This document shows, in pieces, positions 54,497 through 63,927 of a DNA stretch of 64,000 nt (position 1 is its first letter; each line of letters begins with the position of its first letter). Under the pieces are notes generated by a model that was not told where the DNA came from, ran no database searches, and saw only the letters and a list, made by a program, of their open reading frames with translations. The stretch is from Fischerella sp. CENA71 (lineage in GTDB: Bacteria; Cyanobacteriota; Cyanobacteriia; Cyanobacteriales; Nostocaceae): the NCBI GenBank assembly GCA_024239075.1, contig JANBVI010000030.1, forward strand, positions 123,246 to 187,245. The letters are read 5' to 3'. A program made the position numbers and the translations under genes.

Positions 54497-56134
54497 ATGA
54501 CAGTGATTAGAAATCATTCATTTTGGAAATGGGCAGTCGTAATCGTTACGGTGGCATCGTTCTTAATTATGCCGACAATTGGCAGTGATGCCAATATAAA
54601 AAGTGAGTGGAGATTGGGTGGTCAGAACTTAAACAATACTCGTTATCAAGCAACTGAGGAATACCTCAGTCCGGCCAATGTGGCTAAATTGTCTCCCAAA
54701 TGGGTTTTTACAATGGGCGGTGACATCTCGGCGACACCGGCGGTCTTAGATAGAGCTGTATACTTGCCTGACTGGGGCGGTAACTTGTTCAAGATAGATG
54801 CACGAACGGGTACACAGATTTGGTCAAATAGTATCGCCAACTACATCAGCGATCCAAGTATCCCAAAAGCTGTCTCGCGTACAAGTCCAGCGGTCACGGG
54901 GAACAAAGTGATCATTGGTAGTCAGGAAGGTGCCTTCCTAATGGCAATTAACAAAAATACGGGAGAGCTAATCTGGAAGACAAAACTTGACTCTCATCCA
55001 AACGCCATCATCACTCAGTCTCCAGCTATTTATGGCAACCGTATATACGTTGGGATTTCCTCATTGGAAGAGACTATATCTAGCATAGATCCAAATTATC
55101 CGTGCTGCATCTTTCGCGGCAGCATGACGGCGGTCAATTTGACCACCGGCAAGATATTGTGGAAGACCTACACTGTTCCGGACAACGGCGGTCAGCCAGG
55201 TGGCTACTCAGGTGCAGCAGTGTGGGGTAGCACACCAGCAATTGACCCTAAGCGCAAGTTGGTATACATAACAACTGGCAATAACTACAATGTACCCCAG
55301 ACAGTAAAAGATTGCATCGCGAATCTCTCAACACCCAGCGACCAGTCGCAGTGTCTCGATCCAAATAATCATATTGATGCGATCATGGCACTCAATCTCG
55401 ATACCGGCGCGATTAAGTGGTCAAATAAGTTGCAGGGATACGATGCGTCCAATCTAGCCTGCTTTCCAGGCTTTGATCCGACGAATTGCCCTGACCCAAA
55501 GGGAGAGGACTATGATTTTGGTCAGGCACCAATGCTGTTTACTGTTAAGAATGCTGGAAAACAACGCGACTTAGTCGGCGCTGGGCAGAAGAGCGGCATA
55601 TTTTGGGCGCTTGACCCAGATGCCGGCAAAGTTGTTTGGAGTCAAATCGTTGGTCCTGGTGGTCCACTAGGTGGAATAATGTGGGGTTCGGCTACGGATG
55701 ACCAACAAATTTATGTTGCGAACTCAAACTCCATATCCCAGAAGCACACGCTACAGCCTTCGGGTGAGACTATCACAGGTGGGTCATGGAGTGCGCTCGA
55801 CGCAGCAACTGGCAAAATTATCTGGCAGATTGCAGATCCAGGGGATAAGGACGCTCTGCCTCCAACGATTTTACCTGGTGGGAGCGCTCAGGCTCCAATG
55901 ACAGTAGCGAATGGAGTGGTTTATGCTGGCTCTATGGCAGCAGGGCAAGGCGTAAATAATATGTATGCATTGGACGCAAAGACTGGTAACATTCTCTGGA
56001 GATTTAACAGCGGGGGGTCAGTAGTTGCAGGTGCAGCGGTAGTTGATGGCTCGGTGTATTGGGGTTCTGGCTACAAGCGCTACGGTCCAACCGTGTCGAA
56101 TAATCAGTTCTACGCATTTACAGTCTTGCCATAG
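54497..56134 (+). CDS. PQQ-type beta-propeller protein (quinoprotein dehydrogenase-like)
   Basis: 545 aa. Signal peptide or anchor (FWKWAVVIVTVASFLIM), then repeated PQQ-like blades with the DxxTGxxxW pattern (KIDARTGTQIWSNSI, AINKNTGELIWKT, AVNLTTGKILWKT, ALDAKTGNILWRF). An adjacent CysCys pair in YPCCIFRGS recalls the vicinal disulfide of quinoprotein alcohol dehydrogenases. It resembles polyvinyl-alcohol-dehydrogenase-type proteins without a cytochrome domain. Probably periplasmic; PQQ synthesis genes are not in the window. Confidence 0.85.
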   Translation: MTVIRNHSFWKWAVVIVTVASFLIMPTIGSDANIKSEWRLGGQNLNNTRYQATEEYLSPANVAKLSPKWVFTMGGDISATPAVLDRAVYLPDWGGNLFKIDARTGTQIWSNSIANYISDPSIPKAVSRTSPAVTGNKVIIGSQEGAFLMAINKNTGELIWKTKLDSHPNAIITQSPAIYGNRIYVGISSLEETISSIDPNYPCCIFRGSMTAVNLTTGKILWKTYTVPDNGGQPGGYSGAAVWGSTPAIDPKRKLVYITTGNNYNVPQTVKDCIANLSTPSDQSQCLDPNNHIDAIMALNLDTGAIKWSNKLQGYDASNLACFPGFDPTNCPDPKGEDYDFGQAPMLFTVKNAGKQRDLVGAGQKSGIFWALDPDAGKVVWSQIVGPGGPLGGIMWGSATDDQQIYVANSNSISQKHTLQPSGETITGGSWSALDAATGKIIWQIADPGDKDALPPTILPGGSAQAPMTVANGVVYAGSMAAGQGVNNMYALDAKTGNILWRFNSGGSVVAGAAVVDGSVYWGSGYKRYGPTVSNNQFYAFTVLP

Positions 56135-56301
56135 CGCTTCGTTACTGTTACGGTTCACCGTTGTAGTTTTAGTTAAATCAAAAATAGGAAACGATGCAAT
56201 ACTTCTCGGTTAAGAATTAAGCAGTATACTGACTTGGAAATAGATTTCCATTTGTGCTGGTGTACGCAGTTCATGACGACTGTTGGCGAATTCGCAAAAG
56301 A

Positions 56302-56440
56302 CTATGCGCTTGTAGTTAATTTAGCAATGAAACGATTGAGAGCTTTAAGTGCCGCTTTGTAACCAGTGGCTTGCTTACCTAACTTCAGCTCCAACAAAAT
56401 GCGATCGCGTAAAAGGAGAGCGAAAAATTTCGGGGGAGAT
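56302..56440 (-). pseudogene. Remnant of the ribbon-helix-helix-type gene 3' end
   Basis: On the minus strand DRILLELKLGKQATGYKAAL followed by KALNRFIAKLTTSA matches the C-terminus of the frameshifted gene at 36512-36983. The upstream part of the gene is missing. GCGAATTCGCCAACAGT follows its stop, as GGAATTCGCCAACAGT does in the other copy. Confidence 0.65.
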
Positions 56441-56973
56441 GAGGGACACAATACGATAAGATGGGTGAAAGTTGGTATTTGACAGCAAAGTAACATTGAT
56501 TTTTTAGGGGTTCTGGGTATGAAGAAAGAAACTATTCAATCATCGAAAGTTGGTAAAAGTCAAAATCAATAGCGTAAATTCCGCAAAAACATCTGCGAGC
56601 GATCGCTACTAACAGTCGTTAAATACCAGATATATCAAGGATTACAGCAATTATGTAGTCTTGATGCCACATATTAGGCGACCATTTGAAGCTGCAATTT
56701 CTCTAACTACCAAAATCTTTGAAACCTAGAATGAGCAAGGGTTAAGAGCCGCTATTTCCGAATTTGCGCTTATCTCGGCTCCATGCCAATGTTGATTGGT
56801 GCAACTTGGGGAAGACCTGTTAGAGGGGTAGTTGGTAGCTATCTCTCTAAGGGGCATCTTTAGTTTTCAACAGCATACTGCTACCAGGGGTGATTTGACC
56901 AGTGTGCTTATTGATGCTTAGTCGGTCTTGTTGACAACATTATCAATATTAATGACGCTATTCTCAATATATT

Positions 56974-57123
56974 CGGGGGTGTTTTTACCCCCGCAAAGTG
57001 GTATTTTTGAAAAAAAGCCCGACTTGGGGGGGTGAAGCGTCTTGAAAAAATCGGCTTTTTGCAAGGTTTACAGCGATCGCGTTGGTGCAAACCGCCTTAT
57101 ATAGGGGAAAAGGCTTTGCACCA
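56974..57123. repeat. Three consecutive strong hairpins
   Basis: Hairpin 1: CGGGGGT (56974-56980) with ACCCCCG (56987-56993). Hairpin 2: AAAAAGCC-c-GA (57012-57022) with TCGGCTTTTT (57051-57060). Hairpin 3: TGGTGCAAA and GCCTT (57083-57091, 57094-57098) with AAGGCTTTGCACCA (57110-57123). This may be a structured RNA or the ends of a decayed element. Confidence 0.6.
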
Positions 57124-57730
57124 CCCCCCAGTAAAACGGCGCAGAAAAAATCAACGTCAAAGATGGCTGTTTTGGTGAAGGGGGGTCATCGGCTGTTAAA
57201 ACTTGAGGCGGTGATAACACGTCAAATCCTTAAGCAGAGCAAAGAATTTAAAAGTCAAAGACAAAGGAACCCTTAAGGGGTGTAGGATGTTTTCTAAGCC
57301 TAGAAAAATATGCACTTTTCGTAGTTGGATTAGTTAACTTGTCTAATCACTTTTTGTAATCATTTGTGGACAACGGTTATTCCTGTCGTTTCTCATTTGC
57401 AGATGCGTGTAAATCAAACAAGGAGGACACCAATAGGTGTTCCTTTTCATTTGCAGACAGCACGCATCCCCAAATTACAAGCAACAAGTATACTTATCGG
57501 CGTTATTTCATGGTGTTAATCTGTTCTAAAGTAGTCAAACCCATAAGAGGACAAGTATACATCTCTCCTTCTAGTCTATACTCCTATTACCAATTCTACT
57601 ATTAGATTAAGTACAGATACTTATTAAACCGATCAATAGTAAAGTTAGTTTTGAGTCAAATCTCTCTGATTAATAGAAATGTCGTCATAGCCATCTTTCC
57701 CGACATTTTAGAATCTAGTTCAACAAAAAA

Positions 57731-57746
57731 CCCGCACTATGACGGG
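57731..57746 (-). terminator. Short terminator-like hairpin CCCG-N8-CGGG
   Basis: CCCG (57731-57734) and CGGG (57743-57746); on the minus strand it is followed by a T-run (TTTTTTG). It is the second hairpin downstream of the small secreted protein gene. Confidence 0.5.
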
Positions 57747-57782
57747 CTTGTGAAAATGTGACAGCACTTAATCCAATTTAAA

Positions 57783-57812
57783 AAAAAGCTACCTAAATCA
57801 CTGCTAGCTTTT
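57783..57812 (-). terminator. Terminator of the small secreted protein gene
   Basis: AAAAAGCTA (57783-57791) pairs with TAGCTTTTT (57804-57812), with T-runs on both strands. It lies 30 bp past the stop of the minus-strand gene. Confidence 0.75.
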
Positions 57813-57841
57813 TATTAGGTTGAAATAAAAAACTTTAAGGC

Positions 57842-58183
57842 TTAAAGACACCCGCCGTAACCCCGACAGCCTGCTATCAAAGTTTTTTTCTTACCTACAG
57901 CATTTATATTTTGAAATTGATTTTGTTTGTTGTGATTAATTTTCAAAGTTTTTTTCTTACCTACAGCATTTATATTTTGAAATTGATTTTGTTTGTTGTG
58001 ATTAATTTTCAGTGCATTATCTCCTAATGTATTGGGTTTGTTAATCGCTGCGTTTAAGCTAGGCACATTGAAATTATTTAGAGTCACATCCTGGTTGATT
58101 GTGGCAATAGCAGTATTTCCAGACAAAACTATTGCACTAACAACTGCAACTCCTGAACCTTTAACTAAACTCCAAACATCCAT
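57842..58183 (-). CDS. Small secreted protein with a 22-residue duplication and Cys/Gly tail
   Basis: 113 aa from the ATG at 58183, preceded by AAAAGGCGG. Signal peptide VKGSGVAVVSAIVLSGNTAI with cleavage likely after A-I-A. A 22-residue unit (LKINHNKQNQFQNINAVGKK, ending KT) occurs twice in tandem at residues 58-79 and 80-101, and each copy ends in a basic KKKT stretch. The protein ends LIAGCRGYGGCL with two Cys six residues apart. It has no family that I know. The basic KKKT site before a small Cys-containing tail looks like a leader-core arrangement, but no modifying enzyme lies beside it. Confidence 0.65.
   Translation of the reverse strand: MDVWSLVKGSGVAVVSAIVLSGNTAIATINQDVTLNNFNVPSLNAAINKPNTLGDNALKINHNKQNQFQNINAVGKKKTLKINHNKQNQFQNINAVGKKKTLIAGCRGYGGCL
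57878..58009. repeat. Perfect 66-bp tandem duplication
   Basis: Two identical 66-bp units, 57878-57943 and 57944-58009, in frame within the small secreted protein gene. No substitution is seen between them, even at third positions. Confidence 0.95.
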
Positions 58184-58671
58184 AGTTCTATTCCGCCTTT
58201 TTATCAATTCTGAATACTGTACAAATACAACATTTAATTCTAATTTGTCTTCAACTAAAAGTTGAAAAATTTATTACAACTTTAGTACAGTTTCCTCTAA
58301 ACTATATTTCCCGACATCTCCCCCCAACTATTAAGGGTTTTGACAAAAGCTTGACGATTACTGGGTTGATTCTGGTTTTATGCAGTAGAGGGGGAAAATG
58401 CTTCAACTTATATCTTGCAGCTGTATGGAAAAACCACTAATACCAGAACCAGTGTGTAACAAATTAACATTCATAGTGAAAAGCAATTACGGCTATAGAA
58501 AGTAGTTTTTCATACTAATTAAACGCAATATTACGGTAAATGAGACAAGACAATTGGTGTAGAACCCACCGCGCCTGCGATCAGCAACTTGCAACTTGGT
58601 GTAAATTTGCATTTATGAGCCGAAATATGAGAAAAAGGGCGTTGAAATATATCTAAAATACAGCAAGAAAA

Positions 58672-59787
58672 ATGGTTTCAATTCTTGCCCACGCCCAGAA
58701 TTTAGTTTACACTCTGTTGTCTTTAATGCCCTCTGTTTACCAACGAGAAAATTTGGAAGCGATGTTGGGATTATTTTTACAGGCACAAGGATATCCCCTA
58801 CCTGAACACAGTAAAAGTAAGTCACCCAGTGCCTTAAGCCGATTTCTCAATGTTTATGATTGGTCAACTAAGGGCGTGATTCAAACTACTCGTAACCGTA
58901 TGATTAAGGAGATTTTGTCTGAGCGTCCAAAGGGGCGTAAACCATTTCTACAAGTGATTATTGACCTAACAACCTTGGAGAAAGCTGGAAAATTTAAGGG
59001 ATTGGAAAATTTAATGTGTGTGTACAACGGAAAACGAGGCTTGCATCTGGTTGTGATGTACTTGGTTGTTGGTCGGTGGCGAGTTCCTTGGAGTTTCCGT
59101 ATCTGGAAAGGAAAAGGAACCCTTTCCCCAGCACAGTTGGGATTAAAGCTGGTCAAATCTTTGCCTCGAAAATTAACCCAGCACTTCAAGGTGATGGTTC
59201 TTGTGGATACAGCCTTTGGCAGCGTAGAGTTTTTACATGGTGTGCGAAAGCTAAAGTACCACGTAATTGCTGGCATCGCAAGGAAGCGTAAGTTGAATGA
59301 TGGGCGCTGTGTCGCTCGATTGCATAAGCGAGGACAACAACTACGTCTGGTAGGCTTAAAATTTCCTGTCTCTGTATCTTGGTACTATTTTAAACGTGAC
59401 GATGGCAAGTATGAAAAACGATTTCTCGTCTCTACAAAAGCCCTCAAAGCTAGCACCATTTCTTGGTGGGGTAAACGACGATGGCAGATAGAGGGTTGGT
59501 TTAAAACTGCAAAGCACCGTTTTGGCTTGCATCGTTTTGGACAGGGAACACTTTTAGGGGTTTATCGTTGGTTAATACTGTCCCTTATCTCCTATGTTTT
59601 AGCGCATTGGGCTTATTTATCGATCGCCAACAAAGACCTCCCTGACTGGGGAGAAGCTGCACGAATTGCATTTGAGACAATATTTCCACAATTGCTTCTG
59701 TGTTATTTTTTACTTGACCTTGAACGAATACGTCCGATTGCACTTAGTCACGGAATTGACATTCAAATTTCCAGGTGCAAGATATAA
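58672..59787 (+). CDS. DDE transposase (IS4/IS701-like)
   Basis: 371 aa. IIDLTTLEK and VMVLVDTAFGSVEFLHG fit the two DDE Asp blocks and WWGKRRWQIEGWFKTAKHRF the Y-x2-R-x3-E-x6-K-type block with the catalytic Glu. The gene is intact. Ends of the element were not resolved by eye, so only the gene is given. The element interrupts an otherwise empty region. Confidence 0.85.
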   Translation: MVSILAHAQNLVYTLLSLMPSVYQRENLEAMLGLFLQAQGYPLPEHSKSKSPSALSRFLNVYDWSTKGVIQTTRNRMIKEILSERPKGRKPFLQVIIDLTTLEKAGKFKGLENLMCVYNGKRGLHLVVMYLVVGRWRVPWSFRIWKGKGTLSPAQLGLKLVKSLPRKLTQHFKVMVLVDTAFGSVEFLHGVRKLKYHVIAGIARKRKLNDGRCVARLHKRGQQLRLVGLKFPVSVSWYYFKRDDGKYEKRFLVSTKALKASTISWWGKRRWQIEGWFKTAKHRFGLHRFGQGTLLGVYRWLILSLISYVLAHWAYLSIANKDLPDWGEAARIAFETIFPQLLLCYFLLDLERIRPIALSHGIDIQISRCKI

Positions 59788-59798
59788 GTAATAAGTAG

Positions 59799-59955
59799 TT
59801 ACTCAAAATTAATTACATAGTTTTGTCCAAATTCTCTGAGTATTTTTTCCAGAGATTCAACAAACGTTTGCCAGCTAGAATAAGCATCGAGCTCAATCCA
59901 TTGATATGTTGTACCAATAATTCCAGACCATACATGGGTACACTTATTGTTACGT
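59799..59955 (-). pseudogene. Short coding remnant
   Basis: A minus-strand frame reads NKCTHVWSGIIGTTYQWIEL and DAYSSWQTFVESLEKILREF before a stop at 59799. The amino-acid pattern looks coding (Trp/Tyr/acidic), but only about 50 residues remain. Family unknown. Confidence 0.3.
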
Positions 59956-61067
59956 TAAGAGCTAAATTGATTGTACAGTAAGGCTTACGAGCTTTTTTAG
60001 TACAAATGCACGGGGGAAGTTCAGATTAACGCTTGGGCAAATGTTTCAGCTGCACTCACACTGTAGCGGCTGGTCAACAGCACCACGGGGCCAAGAAAGC
60101 CCGGTTTGGCACTTGGTGTGACAATGCTGGGCTGGGGCTTGGTAAAATGGGAGGGATTGTTCGGGTCGTTACGAGCTACTTTTGAATAAGCCAAATATGG
60201 CTTGCTGGTGAGTCTCGAAGCGATCGCCAGTCCAAGAGCATCTGAGCCTCCGTCATTGACTCTAACATCAATAACAAGCCCTTGAAGCTTTTTAGATATG
60301 AAGATTGAGTCGAGCGCAGTTTCAAGTTCTTTGAGTGCGTCTGCAAATACACCGCTATCTGTATACTCCGAAAAGCTAATGAGCCGCAGATAGCCAATCG
60401 ATGGATTGAGCATTCCGTAGGCCACTTTACCCTTAGCCCAAAAGCGCAGCGGTCTAGAAAGATATTTGCTAGAAATAATTTCCTCAGCGCGCTTAAATCC
60501 CTGCTCGCTGACTGGGTTAGGGTCTAAGCGCTCACCACTAAAAGACTTCTTAATGTCTTGTGCCATTATAGATGTATGAGCATCCCTAAGAGGTTCGAGC
60601 ATTGAACGAAAAACCTTGAACAGTTGTTCGGGTGTAGTCTTTTGGGTGACTTGAGTCCGATACTTCTCGCCCACTGCCGACCAGTTTACTTTTTTTATGG
60701 CAAATAGCCGGTAGTTCTCGTCGAAGTTCTTCCAGAACACCTCGAAATTTTTCTGAGGATTCTTCGTTACCGCTTTCTTGCACACCGCTGGTTTCCTTGA
60801 GATTCGTCGAAACACAATATTAGATACCCTGCCCGCGATGTGGACGTGCTTGGAGTTGTTTGAAGCACTGGGTTCGATTGTATATTCCCTTATGTCAGAA
60901 GGTTCACCCACTACAAACTTCGCCTTAGCACCTGAGGGTATCTGGGTAGCTTGGTGGGCGGTTTCGGAGGGAATGCAGCTAATTTCCGTCACTTGATACT
61001 GACGTATTGCGTTCCCCTTAATTTCAAAGATCAATCCGTAACCGTCTGAACGCCACACTCCGTCTAG

Positions 61068-62873
61068 AACACCGATTCAGTAATCGCAGAAGAAAAGAAA
61101 AATCAACCCATAGTGAAGTAAATATATGGAAGAGAAAATAGAGAAAAGTTTGCCAGACAATACTTGTAGCAACAAACAAGCTTTGAGAAATGTTTAATAA
61201 AGTCTCAAGGGGAGGTATAGCCCAAATTGATGTAAATTCAGGTAATAAATGTGCATTACCAACAGCGAATTTACGTATGCGACCCCAGATATGGCAGCCA
61301 CCGATAGAACTATCAGCATTAGAGCAAAGCATCGTTAAGCGAATTAAACGAGCAAAGCTGTTTACGTTCTTACGGCAATATCGCCATCAATTATTTGATG
61401 AGGAATTTCAAGCAGAATTGGGCAAGTTGTATGCAGATTCTCCCAAAGGACATCCACCAGTACCACCAGCACAGTTGGCGTTAGCAGTCATCTTGCAAGC
61501 ATATACAGGTGCCTCAGATGCGGAAGCAATTGAAGCGTTGAGCATGGACAGGCGTTGGCAGTTAGTACTTGATTGCATAGATTGCCAAAAAGCACCTTTT
61601 TCGCCAGCGACACTGGTCAGATTTCGGAGTGCGCTAATTATTCAAGGTCTTGACCGAAAATTAATTGAGAAAACAGTCGAATTAGCAGAACAAACCAAAG
61701 GGTTTGGTTCAAGACAGTTACGGGCAGCACTGGATTCCAGCCCATTGTGGGGAGCATCAAAGGTCGAAGATACATATAACTTGTTGGGTCACGCACTTAA
61801 AAAAGCGATTGGCGTGATAGCTGGGCAGCAGGGGCGGGGGCTGGCAGAAGTAGCCAACGAGATTGGCGTGGATATAGTAGCCAGTTCCAGTTTGAAAGCG
61901 GCTTTAGATTTAAACTGGGATGACCCAGACCAGAAAAATTTGGCTTTGGGAATTGTACTGGATGCAATAGATCGATTTGAAACTTTTGCACAAACACAGC
62001 CTGAAAATCTTGAACACCCTCAAGTTCGTTCGGCTTTGTCAACCGCAAGCCTGATTGAAGCCCAAGATGTGGAAGTGGATGCTCATGGTGAAATCAAACT
62101 ACTCTCTGGTGTTGCCAAAGAACGACGCATCTCCATTGAAGATGATGAGATGAGACATGGGCGTAAAAGTAAAAGCCAACGATTTGATGGTTATAAGCGT
62201 CATGTCTTGCGTGATTTAGACAACGGTCTGGTTCGAGCCGTCGGAATCACAAGAGCAAATGTCCCAGAAGCATCTGTTACTGATGCAATTGCCACTGACT
62301 TAAAACACCAGCAGGTAAACTTGGTTGAATTACACATTGACCGTGCTTATCTCAGTAGTTCCTTGGTTCAAAACAGAACTGATGAACTAGTTGTTTACTG
62401 TAAAGCTTGGCAAGTCAGAAACGGTAAGAAGTTTACCAAGACTGCTTTTATCCTGGATTGGGACAATCAAACTATTTGCTGCCCTAATGGGGTCATTTTA
62501 CCTTTTAGCATTGGTGGCAAAGTTCAGTTCCCCAAAAATATTTGTGCAACTTGTCCAGTCAGGGAACGCTGCACTACTTCTAAAACTGGGCGCAGTGTTT
62601 CTATCCATCCTGATGAGCCGTTATTTCGAGAATTACAACAACGTCAATTAACGTCTACTGGTCGTGCAAAACTCCGAGAACGCGTTGCTGTTGAGCATTC
62701 TTTATCTCATATTGGTCGCTGGCAAACAGATAAAGCTCGTTATGTTGGTTCTCGCAAAAATCTCTTTGATCTTCGCCGTACCGCCGTTGTTCACAATCTT
62801 CATGTCCTTGCCAAAATTTTTACTCACACTACTGAGCAGTCTGCTACTTCATCGTGATTACTGAATCGGTGTT
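61068..62873 (+). mobile_element. IS1182-family insertion sequence, complete
   Basis: 1,806 bp. Terminal inverted repeats AACACCGATTCAGTAATC (61068-61085) and GATTACTGAATCGGTGTT (62856-62873) are perfect over 18 bp. The target duplication is CTAG (61064-61067 and 62874-62877). The transposase gene is intact. Confidence 0.93.
61190..62857 (+). CDS. IS1182-family transposase
   Basis: 555 aa as the longest frame; the family-like part begins at MRPQIWQPPIELSALEQSIV (ATG at 61277), so the true start may be there. The N-terminal helical domain (PPAQLALAVILQAYTGASDA) and the RAALDSSPLWGASKVEDTYN, SQRFDGYKRHVLRDLDNGLV and ELHIDRAYLSS blocks with the DDE Asp residues are intact, as are CATCPVRERCTTSK and AVEHSLSHIGRWQTDKARY with the catalytic Glu. 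It appears functional. Confidence 0.93.
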   Translation: MFNKVSRGGIAQIDVNSGNKCALPTANLRMRPQIWQPPIELSALEQSIVKRIKRAKLFTFLRQYRHQLFDEEFQAELGKLYADSPKGHPPVPPAQLALAVILQAYTGASDAEAIEALSMDRRWQLVLDCIDCQKAPFSPATLVRFRSALIIQGLDRKLIEKTVELAEQTKGFGSRQLRAALDSSPLWGASKVEDTYNLLGHALKKAIGVIAGQQGRGLAEVANEIGVDIVASSSLKAALDLNWDDPDQKNLALGIVLDAIDRFETFAQTQPENLEHPQVRSALSTASLIEAQDVEVDAHGEIKLLSGVAKERRISIEDDEMRHGRKSKSQRFDGYKRHVLRDLDNGLVRAVGITRANVPEASVTDAIATDLKHQQVNLVELHIDRAYLSSSLVQNRTDELVVYCKAWQVRNGKKFTKTAFILDWDNQTICCPNGVILPFSIGGKVQFPKNICATCPVRERCTTSKTGRSVSIHPDEPLFRELQQRQLTSTGRAKLRERVAVEHSLSHIGRWQTDKARYVGSRKNLFDLRRTAVVHNLHVLAKIFTHTTEQSATSS

Positions 62874-63036
62874 CTAGACGAAATAATGGGTGACGCTGTC
62901 GCCTGTTGTGTCTCTCAAACCACGTTATTTTTTTGTGCATAGCCCACTTTCCTCCTCTGTTTGCTGGGCAGGTAGAGGCGCATGACCATGTAGAACGGAT
63001 CCTTGTGTTCTTAACGGCAAAATCTGACCTGGAACG

Positions 63037-63927
63037 TTACTCTACGGCTGAAGTGAGTGTGCGCTTGTAGCGATTGTGATAGAGGGTGACAGCAATAGCA
63101 CAAACCAGAGCATAAACAATAATCGTGGGCAGAATTTCCGCTTTCGTGAAGTTGAAGACGGTAATCACCAGAGCTAAACCAGGATTGCGCGTAGCATTGG
63201 CAATTGCTAAAGTTGCCCGATCCCTAGAATCTGCTCCTGCTAAGAAATGCCCAATCGCCAATGACGCTGCCGCAATCAGAGCGATTGCCAAAATCGGCAA
63301 AATCCCAGCACTTAACACCTGCTCCAGTCCTTTGATCAGAATCAGAACTCCCAAGGCCAGAAACATGACGTTACCAATGGGGGAAACGAAGTCCTCCATC
63401 TGTTCAGCAAGATCGGGAATGCCTGCACGAATGGCAAGCCCGATCGTCAGGGGAATAATCTGCACAGCTAAAATTTGCTTAAAAACCTCCAGCGGAGTGA
63501 TCACACCCTGATTAGGATAAAGATTGCTCAAGACAGCAGCAAGCACAGGTAGAAACACGATCGCCAGCAGGGAAACCGTCACCTGATAGGAGGCAGCCAA
63601 CGTAGCATTCCATCCCATTTTTGAAATTTTGCGATAGATCAGCGGCGCACCCGGTGTAATTGCCATCAAGGCAATGCCAATTCTCACGGGAGCAGAGAGC
63701 GGCAAGATGCCCACCACAATCGCTGCGGCCAGCGGCACCAGGACAAAAGATGCCAGTAAAACCCGAATCAGTAACCCTGGTTTGTTCCAGAGATAGGACA
63801 GTTGTCTGATCGTCAGGTTTAACCCCATGCCCAGCATCAGCACGAACAAAGTCAATTGGGCAGCTTTGGTAATCAAAGATTCGATTGTTGCGGGTTCCAT
63901 AATCTCACTTGCAATCTCCAAAGACAA
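63037..63927 (-). CDS. Bile acid:sodium symporter family (BASS-type) transporter
   Basis: 296 aa with about nine to ten hydrophobic segments. The pattern LFVLMLGMGLNLTIRQLSYL and MAITPGAPLIYRKISKMGWN, and the ANATRNPGLALVITVFN stretch in the second half, are typical for this family (COG0385). Cyanobacterial relatives include sodium-dependent bicarbonate (BicA is unrelated) and organic-acid transporters; the substrate is unknown. A later ATG at 63900 is possible. Confidence 0.88.
   Translation of the reverse strand: MSLEIASEIMEPATIESLITKAAQLTLFVLMLGMGLNLTIRQLSYLWNKPGLLIRVLLASFVLVPLAAAIVVGILPLSAPVRIGIALMAITPGAPLIYRKISKMGWNATLAASYQVTVSLLAIVFLPVLAAVLSNLYPNQGVITPLEVFKQILAVQIIPLTIGLAIRAGIPDLAEQMEDFVSPIGNVMFLALGVLILIKGLEQVLSAGILPILAIALIAAASLAIGHFLAGADSRDRATLAIANATRNPGLALVITVFNFTKAEILPTIIVYALVCAIAVTLYHNRYKRTLTSAVE

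Larger units (their letters stand above)
56441..57841. other. Long gene-poor region
   Basis: About 1.4 kb with no convincing gene. It contains three hairpins at 56974-57123, TTTCATTTGCAGA-type direct repeats near 57393 and 57447, and two terminator-like hairpins at 57731 and 57783. Short frames in it lack coding character. Confidence 0.5.
60021..62940 (-). pseudogene. S41-family peptidase gene, split by an IS and truncated
   Basis: The main part (60021-61063) encodes a tail-specific-protease-like region: NFEVFWKNFDENYRLFAIKK, SIGYLRLISFSEY, LQGLVIDVRVNDGGSDALGL and LLTSRYSVSAAETFAQAL with the catalytic Ser of S41 enzymes. An ATG at 62940 with GAGGAGGAAA upstream starts MHKKITWFERHNRRQRHPLF; across the IS, after deleting one CTAG copy, the frame joins as LFRLDGVWRSDGYGLIF. 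The C-terminus ends prematurely at 60021. The gene is disrupted at both ends and should be inactive. Confidence 0.8.

Noticed and set aside
57366-57605. 79-codon plus-strand frame
   Set aside because: Its translation is driven by direct repeats of TTTCATTTGCAGA and lacks any protein-like pattern.
57878-58009. CRISPR-like repeat
   Set aside because: Only two directly abutting copies without spacers, and they are in frame within a coding gene.
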